47,053 nt of DNA from Gemmatimonadota bacterium. GTDB taxonomy: Bacteria > Gemmatimonadota > Gemmatimonadetes > Longimicrobiales > Gaopeijiaceae. A program made the translations under genes and the position numbers. Below are positions 37,334 to 45,622 of the stretch, piece by piece. The DNA lies in assembly GCA_022823225.1 (NCBI GenBank), contig JAJDXM010000012.1:1-47053 (forward strand), given 5' to 3'. The notes under the pieces are model-generated. The model was not told the origin of the DNA. It did not search any database and saw only the letters and a program-made list of their open reading frames with translations. The stretch's first letter is position 1. Every line of letters starts with the position of its first letter.

Positions 37334-37362
37334 ATTATATGCAGCCTCGCCCAAGTACACAA
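37334..37362 (-). promoter_or_regulatory. Sigma-70-like promoter for the basic protein
   Basis: On the minus strand TTGTGT (37362-37357), a 17-bp spacer, then a perfect TATAAT (37339-37334). This is the best sigma-70-type promoter seen in the window. Transcription would start near 37327, giving a leader of about 78 bases before ATG 37249. Confidence 0.65.
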
Positions 37363-37372
37363 GTCCCTGTAC

Positions 37373-38521
37373 TCACAATGTCTCGAAGAGGCCCGCCATG
37401 AGCGCAATTCGCCGTGGAAGGTCTTCGAGGACGACGCATTCCTCCAGCGCGTGCGCACCGGACCCGTCCGGCCCCAGGCCGTCAAGAGTCGGGCAACCCA
37501 CGCCTGCGGTGATGTTTCCATCACTTGCGCCGCCCGATTCCCCGGCACCGATTCCGAACCCCAGCGTTGCCGCGAGCGCGCGGGCCCTCTCAAAAAGGCC
37601 GGCCGACTCCTCGGTTTCCTCCAGAGCCCACCGGTTTATTCCCCCGCGGATCGACAGCTTGCAACGCTTGTCAAACGGCTGCGCCGCACACAAGGCGCGA
37701 TCCACGCGTTCCGCTTCGACCCTGGTCCAGAAGCGCACATCGGCCGTGCAATGCGCAAGCTCCGCCACTACGTTCTCGCGCGTTCCCCCGCCGACCACCC
37801 CCACGTTCAGGGTTGTACCCACGGCGGGCCTTGCGAGGTTGTACATCCAGTTGATCTGCCTCGCGAGTTCGTGCACGGCGCTGGCCCCTTTTTCAGGTTC
37901 GATGCCGGAGTGAGCCGCCTTGCCCGAAACCGTCAGATCGTATGCGGCGACACCCTTGCGCCTGCACTTTGCCGCGCCCCCGGGGACCGACGGTTCCACG
38001 ACCAGCGCGGCGCGCGCGGATCGTGCTTCGCTTTCGATCAACCCGCGTGAATCGGGTGAGCCGCGCTCCTCGTCGCAGGTGATGACAAAGGAGAGGTCGG
38101 CGCGCGGCCCCGTCCCCTTCTCGGCCAGCAGGCGAAGCGCCACGAGAGAGGTCGCGAGGCCGCCCTTCATGTCGTAGGCGCCCGGTCCCCACACCCGGCC
38201 TTCCCGAACCGCAAAGGGGAGGCGTTCGAGGGTTCCGACACCGTGCACCGTGTCCATGTGGCCGATCAGCAGAAGCGGCGCGCCGCCCCCGCCCGAAGTC
38301 CCCGCGAACCGGCCGGCCAGGTGGACCCCGAGACCGGGCGCCGGGACGCGCTCCACCCGCCCCCCGGCCCGGACGAGTTCGTCCTCCAGCAACGCGGCGA
38401 TCGACAGGTTGGCATCGACATCCCCGGTTGGCGTCTCCGTCTCGATCAGCGCACGCAGCAGCTCCACGCACTCCGCGGTGCGCAGCTCGGCGTCGGCGAC
38501 GCTCAGGGTCAGGCCGCTCAT
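37373..38521 (-). CDS. M20-family carboxypeptidase (CPG2/ArgE/DapE-like)
   Basis: A 382-aa M20 metallopeptidase. Zinc-ligand motifs are LIGHMDTVH near residue 87, WGPGAYDMKGG near 112, CDEERGSPDSRG near 150 and VVEPS near 177. A dimerisation domain follows, with SGKAAHSGIEPEKGASAVHE. The C-terminal half gives SGGASDGNITAGVGCPTLDGL. The set matches glutamate-carboxypeptidase-like members that cut N-acyl or peptide bonds. No signal peptide, so it is cytoplasmic. It starts inside the stop of glcF (ATGA overlap) and is the last gene of the glc run. It may act with the racemase downstream. Confidence 0.9.
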   Translation of the reverse strand: MSGLTLSVADAELRTAECVELLRALIETETPTGDVDANLSIAALLEDELVRAGGRVERVPAPGLGVHLAGRFAGTSGGGGAPLLLIGHMDTVHGVGTLERLPFAVREGRVWGPGAYDMKGGLATSLVALRLLAEKGTGPRADLSFVITCDEERGSPDSRGLIESEARSARAALVVEPSVPGGAAKCRRKGVAAYDLTVSGKAAHSGIEPEKGASAVHELARQINWMYNLARPAVGTTLNVGVVGGGTRENVVAELAHCTADVRFWTRVEAERVDRALCAAQPFDKRCKLSIRGGINRWALEETEESAGLFERARALAATLGFGIGAGESGGASDGNITAGVGCPTLDGLGPDGSGAHALEECVVLEDLPRRIALMAGLFETL

Positions 38522-39864
38522 CCTCCGCTCCTCCCGTAGACGCCGCCCCTCTCATAGCTCGCATCGAGAAGTTCCACGACGTGCAGAATTCTTGTCGTGC
38601 GACCCGCCAGGCGGAGTCCCGCGCCGATCTGCATCATGCATCCGGGGTTGCCGGTGACCAGCGCCGCAGCCCCGGACTCGACGACGCTGCGCACCTTGTC
38701 ACCGCCGATCCACGCACCCAGGTCACGGTGGGTCAGCCCGTAGATCCCCGCCCCCCCGCAGCACTCCGCCGCCCCCGCGAGCGGGACGATCTCGACGCCC
38801 GGCACCGCCCTCAACACGGTCTCGGGCGGCCCGGAGACGCCCTGCGCATGCAGGAGGTGGCACGGCGGGTCGTAGGTCACAGCGATGGCGATTTCGCCCC
38901 CCGGCAAGGGACCTCGCATGGCCAGGAGCTCCGACACATCGCGGACCCGCGCGGCGACCGCCTCGGCGCGGCCGGCGATCTCCTCGTCCCCGCCGAGCAG
39001 GGATCCGTACCCGGCCATCGCGGCCCCGCACCCCGACGCATTCAGCGCGATGTAGTCCGCGCCGGCCGCCTCGAAGGCCTCGACATTGCGCCTGGCCAGC
39101 TCGGCGGCGCGGCCGAGGTCGCCCGCGTGTGCGTGCAGCGCCCCGCAGCACCCCTGAGCGGGCGCCGCGACGACCTCGTAGCCGTTCGCGCGCAGTACCC
39201 GCACCGTGGCGGCGTTAACCCGCGCGAAGAGCCCCGCCTGGACGCATCCGGTCAGGATCGCGACGCGCGGGGCGGGGGTGGCGGGGCGGGGTGCGCGGGG
39301 GCGGGCGGCTTGGCGCCGGGTGCCGGGGGCGCTGGGGGCGCTGGGGCCGGGCCGGCCGCCCGGGGCGGAGGCCGCGAGCATCGCCATGCCGAGACGGATC
39401 GGGCCGGGCGGGCCGCCGCCGAAGCGCAATCGGGCCGCCAGCGCGGGGATCTTCGTCGCGCGGAAAAGGCGGGCCGCGAGCATCGCCGGGCGGGCGATCC
39501 ACGGCGTGCCGAACACCCGCGGCAGGAGGCGGGAGAGCAGGGATGGCCGCCGGGCTGCGCGGCCAACTCCCCGGGCGAGTTCGAGAAGGTGGCCGTACGC
39601 GACGCCCGACGGGCAGACCGGTTCGCAGGCCCTGCAGCCCAGGCACCGGTCGATGTGAAGCTGGTATGCGTCCGAGCCGGGGTCGAGGCGCCCCTCGGTG
39701 ACCGCGCGCATCAGGTGCAGCCTGCCTCGCGGCGAGTCGGCCTCGTCGCCGAGCCGGCGGTAGGTCGGACAGGCCGGCAGGCAGAAGCCGCAGTGCACGC
39801 AGTTGAGAAGGCCTTCCTCCTGCTCCTTCAGCGCCTCGGTGAGCGCTTCGCTGGCCCTGGTCAT
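38518..39864 (-). CDS. glcF: Glycolate oxidase iron-sulfur subunit GlcF
   Basis: A 448-aa protein. Two 4Fe-4S motifs are at the start: CVHCGFCLPACPTY near residue 22 and CLGCRACEPVCPSG near 75. Two cysteine-rich CCG domains follow, with GCCGALHAHAGD and ECCGGAGIYG. A low-complexity arginine/proline/alanine stretch (about residues 175-200) joins the halves and is longer than usual. GlcF passes electrons from GlcD/GlcE to the quinone pool when glycolate is oxidised. It overlaps glcE upstream and the M20 gene downstream by 4 bp each. Confidence 0.9.
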   Translation of the reverse strand: MTRASEALTEALKEQEEGLLNCVHCGFCLPACPTYRRLGDEADSPRGRLHLMRAVTEGRLDPGSDAYQLHIDRCLGCRACEPVCPSGVAYGHLLELARGVGRAARRPSLLSRLLPRVFGTPWIARPAMLAARLFRATKIPALAARLRFGGGPPGPIRLGMAMLAASAPGGRPGPSAPSAPGTRRQAARPRAPRPATPAPRVAILTGCVQAGLFARVNAATVRVLRANGYEVVAAPAQGCCGALHAHAGDLGRAAELARRNVEAFEAAGADYIALNASGCGAAMAGYGSLLGGDEEIAGRAEAVAARVRDVSELLAMRGPLPGGEIAIAVTYDPPCHLLHAQGVSGPPETVLRAVPGVEIVPLAGAAECCGGAGIYGLTHRDLGAWIGGDKVRSVVESGAAALVTGNPGCMMQIGAGLRLAGRTTRILHVVELLDASYERGGVYGRSGG

Positions 39865-41144
39865 GGCGGCCCCGCCGCCAGCACCGAGTCCGGGTCGAAG
39901 AGCGCCTTGATGCGCCCGCCGATCCCCCCCTCCCCACCCTCCGTCCCCGTCCAGCCCACCCTCGCGGCAAGAGCTCGCGGGGCCTCGCTCAGGGTCAGCG
40001 TGCCACCCCCCGCCTCCATCGCCTCACGGGCCGACCCCAGGCACCGCGCCAACTCGTCCACCCGGGACGCAGCGCAGCCCCCCTTCACCCGCACCAACCC
40101 GCTCATGGCATCGGCGGCGATCCGGCCCCGCAAGGCGCCGGCGACCTCGTCCGCGCACTCCACCGTGCGGCCGAGCCGGTCCGGCAGCGCCGCCAGCCGC
40201 GCGACCACGCGGGAATCGCCGGCCCTTGCATCGGCCTCCGCCTCCCAGCCGAGGCGGCCCCGGTGCAGGGCCTCGCTGCCCGCACCGCTCAGCACCTCGT
40301 CCGGCGCCTCCCCCACGCTTCCGGCCACTCTGTCGCAGGCTTCCCGCACCTCTTCGGCCCCACCGAGCAGCCGCACCACCACGGCCATCGCGTCGCCGCC
40401 GAAAACCTCCACCGACGCCGCCTGCACGGCACCGGCACAGACGGCCCGCGCCTTCGCCACCGCTTCCGGCGCATTCCCGGCTCCGAAACGCAGCGTCACA
40501 TCGGCCGCGGGAAGCGGGAAAAGGCGCACCGAGGCGCGCGTGATCAGCCCGAGGCTGCCACGGCTTCCCGTGAACAGCCGCACCATGTCGAACCCGGCCA
40601 CGTTCTTCACCACCCTGCCGCCGATCCTGAGGAGGCGGCCGTCCCCGGTCACCACCTCGAGGCCGAGCACGTTGTCGCGGACGCGGCCGTAGCGCGGCGC
40701 CAGCGGCCCCGACACCCCGCACGACACCGTCGCGCCGAGGGTCCCGCCGTCACAGCCCGGCCCGTCCGCCGCAAGCCACTGGCCGTTGGGCGCAAGCATG
40801 TCCGCCAGGGCATCCATCCCGATTCCGGCTCCCGCGGTCAGGGTGAGGTCCGCGGGTTCGTAGTGCGCAACCGCGTCCATGCGCGACATCGAGACAATCA
40901 CCCGGGCCTCGCGCCCCCAGCCCCCGGCGGCCAGCCAGCTTCCGCGGCCAGCCGGCAGCAGCCGCGTTCCCGTCTCGGCGGCCGCCCCGACGATCGCCAC
41001 CACTTCCTCCGCCGATTGGGGGAAGAGAACGGCCTCCGCACCGGTCCCCGACGCCCATTCCCGTGCGTGGCCGCCCGTCAGGACCCGGTTTCCCGGCAGG
41101 ACTCCGCCGAGTTGCGCCGCGGGGCTGGTGGCCGTGGCTTTCAT
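39861..41144 (-). CDS. glcE: Glycolate oxidase FAD-binding subunit GlcE
   Basis: A 427-aa FAD-binding protein. The PCMH-type FAD domain includes FPQSAEEVVAIVGAAAETG, LLPAGRGSWLAAGG, LTLTAGAGIGMDALADML and GGTLGATVSCGVSGPLAPRYG. Then come VVKNVAGFDMVRLFTGSRGSLGLI and an FAD-linked C-terminal domain. Shorter than GlcD, as usual. The ATG at 41144 is placed by the ATGA overlap with glcD. The same frame extends to 41726 but the extension lies in glcD on the same strand and is not coding. Works with GlcD and GlcF. Confidence 0.88.
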   Translation of the reverse strand: MKATATSPAAQLGGVLPGNRVLTGGHAREWASGTGAEAVLFPQSAEEVVAIVGAAAETGTRLLPAGRGSWLAAGGWGREARVIVSMSRMDAVAHYEPADLTLTAGAGIGMDALADMLAPNGQWLAADGPGCDGGTLGATVSCGVSGPLAPRYGRVRDNVLGLEVVTGDGRLLRIGGRVVKNVAGFDMVRLFTGSRGSLGLITRASVRLFPLPAADVTLRFGAGNAPEAVAKARAVCAGAVQAASVEVFGGDAMAVVVRLLGGAEEVREACDRVAGSVGEAPDEVLSGAGSEALHRGRLGWEAEADARAGDSRVVARLAALPDRLGRTVECADEVAGALRGRIAADAMSGLVRVKGGCAASRVDELARCLGSAREAMEAGGGTLTLSEAPRALAARVGWTGTEGGEGGIGGRIKALFDPDSVLAAGPP

Positions 41145-42619
41145 CCGTGCATCCCCGCGAGGGCCGGTGCGGCGCCCGCGGCCCCCGGTCCGGTGCGCGC
41201 CACCCCCTCGCCGGCGCCCGGCAACTCCGGATCGGTGTCTTCCGGCAGGACCTTGCCCGGATTCATGACGCCCGCCGGATCGAAGACGCGGCGCAGACCC
41301 CACATCGCGTCGAGTTCCGCGGGGCCGTAGATGAGCGGCATGTGGTGCTTCTTGTCGAGCCCCACGCCGTGTTCGCCGGTGATGGTGCCGCCCGCATCGA
41401 CGCAGAGCCGCATGATCTCCTTCGATGCCCGCTCGACACGCTCCAGGTCTTCGCGAATTCGCCGGTCGAAGAGGATGTTCGGGTGAAGGTTGCCGTCGCC
41501 CGCGTGGAAGACGTTGGCCACCACGAGGTCGTAACGGCGCGCGATCTCCGCGATGCCCCTGAGAATCGAGGGCAGCGTGGTGCGCGGGACCGTGGCGTCC
41601 TGCACCAGCAGATCGGGCGCGATTCGCCCCATGGCGCCGAAAGCCTTCTTGCGGCCCTTCCACAGCGCGAGGCGCTCGTCCTCGTCCTTCGCGGTGCGGA
41701 TCTCGCGCGCGCCCGCCCGGCGGCACAGCTCGGAGGCCCGCGCGGCGTCTTCGTCGAGGCCCGCCTCCAGTCCATCGAATTCGATCACGAGCGCGGCCTC
41801 CGCATCGGTCGGGTAGCCGGCGGCGAAGACGCTGTCCTCCACCGCCCTGATCGTGGGCCCGTCGATGATCTCCATCGCCGCGGGGAGAAGGCCGGCGCTA
41901 ACGATGTCCGAGACGGCCCTGCCCGAGTCCTCGATCCGGTCGAAGATCCCGAGCAGGGTACGGATGGCTTCGGGCACCGGGAGCAGCGCCACTTCGATCT
42001 CGGCGGCGATCCCGAAGCAGCCCTCGGAGCCGACGAAGAGCCCGACCAGGTCGTAGCCCGGGGCTTCCCGTGCACCGCCCCCCAGCTCGACCAGCGATCC
42101 GTCGGCCAGCACGACCTTCAGGCCCGTCACGTACCGGGAGGTGACTCCGTACTTCAGGCAGTGCGGCCCGCCCGAGTTCTCCGCGACGTTGCCGCCGATC
42201 GTGCACGCGGTCTGGGACGACGGGTCCGGGGCGTAGTAGAGGCCCTGACATGCCGCCGCGGCGGAGAGCTCCGCGTTGATGACGCCCGGCTGGAGGACCG
42301 CGCGCCGGTTGGGCGCGTCGATCTCGAGGATGCGGTTCATCCGCGCGGTCCCGATCACCACGGCGCCGTCCAGTGGCACGGCCCCCCCGGAAAGCCCCGT
42401 CCCCGCCCCGCGCGGCACGATCGGGAGGCCGAGGCGGGCCACCTCCGCGACGCTTCGCCGGAGCTCCTCGGTGGTGCGCGGAAGGACGACCGCGCCGGGC
42501 CGGTGCCGGTATGCGGTGAGGGCGTCGGACTCATAGACGAGGAGCCGGTCCGGGTCGACGATGACGCCGTCGCTGCCGCAAATCGCCGCCAGGCGCCCGG
42601 TCAGTTCGCTGGGGATCAT
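41141..42619 (-). CDS. glcD: Glycolate oxidase catalytic subunit GlcD
   Basis: A 492-aa FAD-linked oxidase. The PCMH domain reads VVLPRTTEELRRSVAEVA, VPRGAGTGLSGGAVP near residue 72, DPSSQTACTIGGNVAENSGG near 140 and LFVGSEGCFGI. The FAD-oxidase C-terminal domain includes VANVFHAGDGNLHPNI and GEHGVGLDKKHHMPL with the active-site HAGDGN and GEHG motifs. It oxidises glycolate (or D-lactate) to glyoxylate (or pyruvate). I placed the start at ATG 42619, 10 bp after the upstream hydrolase; no good ribosome binding site. First of glcDEF with M20 last. Confidence 0.92.
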   Translation of the reverse strand: MIPSELTGRLAAICGSDGVIVDPDRLLVYESDALTAYRHRPGAVVLPRTTEELRRSVAEVARLGLPIVPRGAGTGLSGGAVPLDGAVVIGTARMNRILEIDAPNRRAVLQPGVINAELSAAAACQGLYYAPDPSSQTACTIGGNVAENSGGPHCLKYGVTSRYVTGLKVVLADGSLVELGGGAREAPGYDLVGLFVGSEGCFGIAAEIEVALLPVPEAIRTLLGIFDRIEDSGRAVSDIVSAGLLPAAMEIIDGPTIRAVEDSVFAAGYPTDAEAALVIEFDGLEAGLDEDAARASELCRRAGAREIRTAKDEDERLALWKGRKKAFGAMGRIAPDLLVQDATVPRTTLPSILRGIAEIARRYDLVVANVFHAGDGNLHPNILFDRRIREDLERVERASKEIMRLCVDAGGTITGEHGVGLDKKHHMPLIYGPAELDAMWGLRRVFDPAGVMNPGKVLPEDTDPELPGAGEGVARTGPGAAGAAPALAGMHG

Positions 42620-42629
42620 CCGGGGCAAG

Positions 42630-43343
42630 CTATTCCTCGTCCGACAGGTAGTCCAGCATCGCCGCGACGCCGGATTCGGCCATCGCCCGCAAAGGCGCCG
42701 GGAGGGGCCCGTACACCTGCCGGGTGATCTCGGCAGGCTCGCTGTAGCCCCGCGCAAAGGCTCGGCGGACCTGCGCGATACGGGACAGGCGGTGCCGCCG
42801 GAAACTCCGGATCGCCGCTTCCGCGTTCCGGATCGGAGGGCCGTGCGCCGGGTAGAGGCTCGTCGCCCCCAGGCCTTCCAGTCGGTCGAGCGACTCCAGG
42901 TAGTCGGCGACGCCGCCCGGGTATTCGCCGATCCAGGTCGTGTTTCCCGTGCCGATCAGGAGGTCCCCGACGAAGACCGCGGCCGATTCGGGGTGGTGGA
43001 AGGAGAAGTGGCGGCGCGAGTGCCCCGGGGTCGACACCGCGATGAGCGGTCCCGCGCTCGTGTCGAAAGTCTCGCCGTCCTCGATTGCGCGGGCGCCGGG
43101 GCCGTGCACGGCGGCGTTCGTCAGCGCCGCAAGCCGCCCGGCGCCGGCCGCGTGATCGGCGTGGTCGTGGGTCAGAAGGATGACCACCCGGGACGCCCCG
43201 TCCAGCACCCCGGCGAGCGCGGTCAGGTGGGAGGCGACCTGCGGGCCCGGATCGATGACCGCCGCCGGGTCGTCCCCCACGATGTGGGTCCGCGTTCCAT
43301 CCAGGGTGAGGGGACCCGGGTTGGGAGCCAGAAGGAACCGCAC
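42630..43343 (-). CDS. Metallo-beta-lactamase-fold hydrolase
   Basis: A 237-aa protein of the MBL fold, LACTB2-like. The metal-binding HxHxDH motif is LLTHDHADHAAG near residue 58. Further ligands are in TPGHSRRHFSF and LIGTGNTTWIGEYPGG, YPAHGPPIRNAE. The C-terminal helical domain is like that in LACTB2/glyoxalase-II-like proteins (RRAFARGYSEPAEITRQVYG). It may be a thioester or RNA hydrolase; substrate unknown. GTG start with GGGGA 12 bases upstream. 22 bp from the GAF gene and 10 bp before glcD. Confidence 0.88.
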   Translation of the reverse strand: MRFLLAPNPGPLTLDGTRTHIVGDDPAAVIDPGPQVASHLTALAGVLDGASRVVILLTHDHADHAAGAGRLAALTNAAVHGPGARAIEDGETFDTSAGPLIAVSTPGHSRRHFSFHHPESAAVFVGDLLIGTGNTTWIGEYPGGVADYLESLDRLEGLGATSLYPAHGPPIRNAEAAIRSFRRHRLSRIAQVRRAFARGYSEPAEITRQVYGPLPAPLRAMAESGVAAMLDYLSDEE

Positions 43344-43364
43344 CGCATGTATCCCCGCGAGGCG

Positions 43365-43835
43365 CTACCGCCGTTCGTGGGCGATCTGCTCCGCGAGCTT
43401 GTCGGCGATCATCTGGATCGCCACTTCATCCTGGTTGGCGAAGGCATCCGGCTGGTGCGAGTCGATGTCGAACTGGCCGTAGATCTCGCTGCCGGCGCGG
43501 ATCAGCACCACCAGCTCCGACTTGACGTGCTCACTGCACGACAGGTAGCCGTCGAACTCCGAGACATCGGGCACGTTCTGGTTGGCCCCGTGGGCGATCG
43601 CCGTCCCGCAGACTCCTTCTCCCACCGCGATCTTCGCATGCTCGGTGGGGGCGCCAACGTAGTTGTGCAGCCAGAGTTCCAGCCTGTCGTCGTTGAGCAG
43701 GTAGACGCCCACCCAGTCGTAGTCGTCGCCGGAGTCGTAGAGGGTTCTCACTGCGTATCTGATCAGGGCATCCGAAAGGTAGCCTTCCTCTCGCATTTCC
43801 TGGATTTCGGTTACAACGGCACGTGCATCGATCAT
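43365..43835 (-). CDS. GAF-domain protein similar to free methionine-R-sulfoxide reductase
   Basis: A 156-aa single GAF-domain protein. The start of the domain is YDWVGVYLL, then VGEGVCGTAIAHGANQNVPDV and LSCSEHVKSELVVLI. Two of the three cysteines used by free methionine-R-sulfoxide reductase (fRMsr) are present, in VCGTA and LSC; the first (ACxxI-type) is replaced in TEHAKIAVG. It may reduce free Met-R-sulfoxide or simply bind a small ligand. The ATG at 43835 has GGAA upstream; a longer frame from 43901 would run over the promoter-like sequence. Lies before an MBL hydrolase gene. Confidence 0.82.
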   Translation of the reverse strand: MIDARAVVTEIQEMREEGYLSDALIRYAVRTLYDSGDDYDWVGVYLLNDDRLELWLHNYVGAPTEHAKIAVGEGVCGTAIAHGANQNVPDVSEFDGYLSCSEHVKSELVVLIRAGSEIYGQFDIDSHQPDAFANQDEVAIQMIADKLAEQIAHERR

Positions 43836-43880
43836 GGACTTGGTTTCCGCACCTTTCGGACCGCGATGAAGTGGGCAGTA

Positions 43881-43886
43881 AATATA
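43881..43886 (-). promoter_or_regulatory. Possible -10 box upstream of the GAF gene
   Basis: TATATT on the minus strand (43886-43881) in a short AT-rich island within GC-rich DNA. It lies about 46 bases before the ATG at 43835, with no convincing -35 box 17 bp upstream. It would give a leader of about 40 bases. Confidence 0.35.
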
Positions 43887-43925
43887 GCAGTCCGCGGACA
43901 AGCCCGCGTTGTGCCCGGCGCCCGC

Positions 43926-45002
43926 TCAGCCCCGGCCGAAGTCGGTTTCCCGGTCCAGCCGCGCCACGAAGGCGGCCAGGAGTTCCGCCGTGTGGAAGAG
44001 GTCGGGGATCGAAACCATCTCGCTGGGCGAATGCATGTACCGGTTGGGCACCGAGACCAGCCCGGTGGGGACGCCGCCCCGCGCCAGGTGAATCGCGTCG
44101 GCATCGGTGCTCGTGCGGAGCGGCGCGGCCTGAATCGAAAACGGGATCTCGTTTTCGCCGGCGGTCTCGGCGAGCAGCTCGAAGACGGCCGGGTGCGTCG
44201 CCGAGCCGCGGGTGAGCACCGGTCCGCCGCCGAGAGAGTGTTCGCCGACCTGGCTCTTCTCGACTTCGGGCACGTCGGTCGCGTGCGTCACGTCCACGAC
44301 GAGCGCCACGTCGGGCCGCAGTCCGAATGCGCTGGTGCGCGCGCCACCGCCGGAGTACCCGATTTCCTCCTGCGCCGTCGCCACCGCGACCGCACCCGCG
44401 CGGCCGTCCGCCGCGGCGATCCGGCGCAGCGCCTCCAGCACAATGAACGCACCGACGCGGTTGTCGATCGCGCGGCTCGCCACGCGGTCCCCCGCAAGGC
44501 GCACCATGCCGGCGTCGATCACGGCCGGATCACCCACGCGAACGCCCAGCTCCTTCAGCTCGTCCCTCGAGCCCGCCCCCACGTCGATCCAGAGCTTCTT
44601 CACCTTCACCGCCCGGTCGCGCTCCTTGGGCTCCATCAGGTGGATGGCCTTGCGCCCGATCACCCCCGGAACGTCGCCCTTCACGCCGAGCACCCGCACC
44701 CGCTGTCCCACCAGCACCTGCGGGTCCCATCCGCCGATGCCCCCGAAGTAGAGCAGCCCCGACTTGTCGGCGTGCGTGACCTGCAGTCCGATCTCGTCTA
44801 TGTGGCCGGCCAGGAGCGCGAGGGGCCGGGCGTCCCGCCGCACGGCCGCGTAGCTGTTGCCCACCACGTCCGACCAGGTGCGGGCGAAGGCGCCGGCCTC
44901 GTCCCTCCAGACGCGCGCCGGACGGGACTCGAAGCCGGAGGGGCCGGGGGAGTCGAGGAGGCGTTCGAGGAAGCTGATGTCGTGGCCGGGCTTCGGACTC
45001 AT
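43926..45002 (-). CDS. M42-family aminopeptidase
   Basis: A 358-aa M42 metallopeptidase (glutamyl aminopeptidase/PepA-TET type). Motifs include LLDSPGPSGFES at the start, LLAGHIDEIGLQVTH with the first metal ligand near residue 68, ASRAIDNRVGAFIVLEAL, ATAQEEIGYSGGGA with the catalytic glutamates and LVVDVTHATD. C-terminal: RTSTDADAIHLARGGVPTGLVSVPNRYMHSPSE. Cytoplasmic, tetrahedral oligomer in known members. Starts inside the FxsA stop (ATGA overlap). About 90 bp before the GAF gene, where a promoter-like -10 box lies. Confidence 0.9.
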   Translation of the reverse strand: MSPKPGHDISFLERLLDSPGPSGFESRPARVWRDEAGAFARTWSDVVGNSYAAVRRDARPLALLAGHIDEIGLQVTHADKSGLLYFGGIGGWDPQVLVGQRVRVLGVKGDVPGVIGRKAIHLMEPKERDRAVKVKKLWIDVGAGSRDELKELGVRVGDPAVIDAGMVRLAGDRVASRAIDNRVGAFIVLEALRRIAAADGRAGAVAVATAQEEIGYSGGGARTSAFGLRPDVALVVDVTHATDVPEVEKSQVGEHSLGGGPVLTRGSATHPAVFELLAETAGENEIPFSIQAAPLRTSTDADAIHLARGGVPTGLVSVPNRYMHSPSEMVSIPDLFHTAELLAAFVARLDRETDFGRG

Positions 45003-45430
45003 CGGCTGTCCTCCTCGTCCGAGAGGCCGCCGCCCGGCGTGAAGACACGAAACTGCACTGTCCCTTCCTCGATCCGGCGTTCCATTCTCCGCCGGATCAT
45101 TCGCTGAAGCCACCGCCGCGATGTCGGCAGCAGAAGACTGAACCCGGCGGCATCGGTGAGGATTCCCGGCGTCAGCAGGAAGGCGCCGCCCACCAGAATC
45201 GACAGACCGTCCAGGAGCGACCGCCCCGGCAACCGTCCCGCCGCCAGCTCCTGCTGTACCGCGAGAAGCGCCCTGATCCCCTGGTGGCGGGCGAGCGCGG
45301 CCCCGGCGATTCCCGTCGCCACGACGAGCCCCACCGTCGGCCACAGCCCGATCCACTGCCCCAACTGCAACAGGATGGCCAGCTCGACGAGCGGTATTGC
45401 GACGAAGAGGAAGATCAGTCGGCTCAGCAA
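44999..45430 (-). CDS. fxsA: FxsA-family membrane protein
   Basis: A 143-aa FxsA-family protein. The segment LLSRLIFLFVAIPLVELAIL is the first membrane helix, followed by GLWPTVGLVVATGIAGAALAR. The characteristic GRSLLDGLSILVGGAFLLTPGILTDAAGFSLLLP precedes a basic C-terminal tail. Best start is a TTG at 45430, with GGGAG 8 bases upstream; no ATG or GTG fits the first helix. FxsA relieves phage exclusion in E. coli, but the general role is unknown. Overlaps the M42 gene. Confidence 0.85.
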   Translation of the reverse strand: MLSRLIFLFVAIPLVELAILLQLGQWIGLWPTVGLVVATGIAGAALARHQGIRALLAVQQELAAGRLPGRSLLDGLSILVGGAFLLTPGILTDAAGFSLLLPTSRRWLQRMIRRRMERRIEEGTVQFRVFTPGGGLSDEEDSR

Positions 45431-45551
45431 GATTGGTGCTCCCTTTGATGTGTGCCCGGCGCGCCCCGGCTTGCCCGGCCCCACAGCCGCTCCGTCCCCC
45501 CGTCGGCCGCCCGTTCCGACCAGCCACTGTGTCGGCCCGCCGCAAGGAATG

Positions 45552-45557
45552 TATATT
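45552..45557 (+). promoter_or_regulatory. Possible -10 box upstream of ispH
   Basis: TATATT lies at 45552-45557, 65 bp before the ispH ATG, in an otherwise GC-rich divergent region between fxsA and ispH. No good -35 box is seen 16-18 bp upstream, so the call rests on the -10 match and location. Confidence 0.35.
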
Positions 45558-45622
45558 CTTCCCATCGGCGGGACGCTCCCGCACCCGGAATCTGCCGGGC
45601 CCCCGTCCCATGAGGGATTCGG

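Noticed and set aside
39861-41726. Upstream extension of the glcE frame to 621 codons
   Set aside because: The extension lies wholly inside glcD on the same strand and reads as arginine/histidine-rich noise. The ATGA overlap at 41144 fixes the real start.
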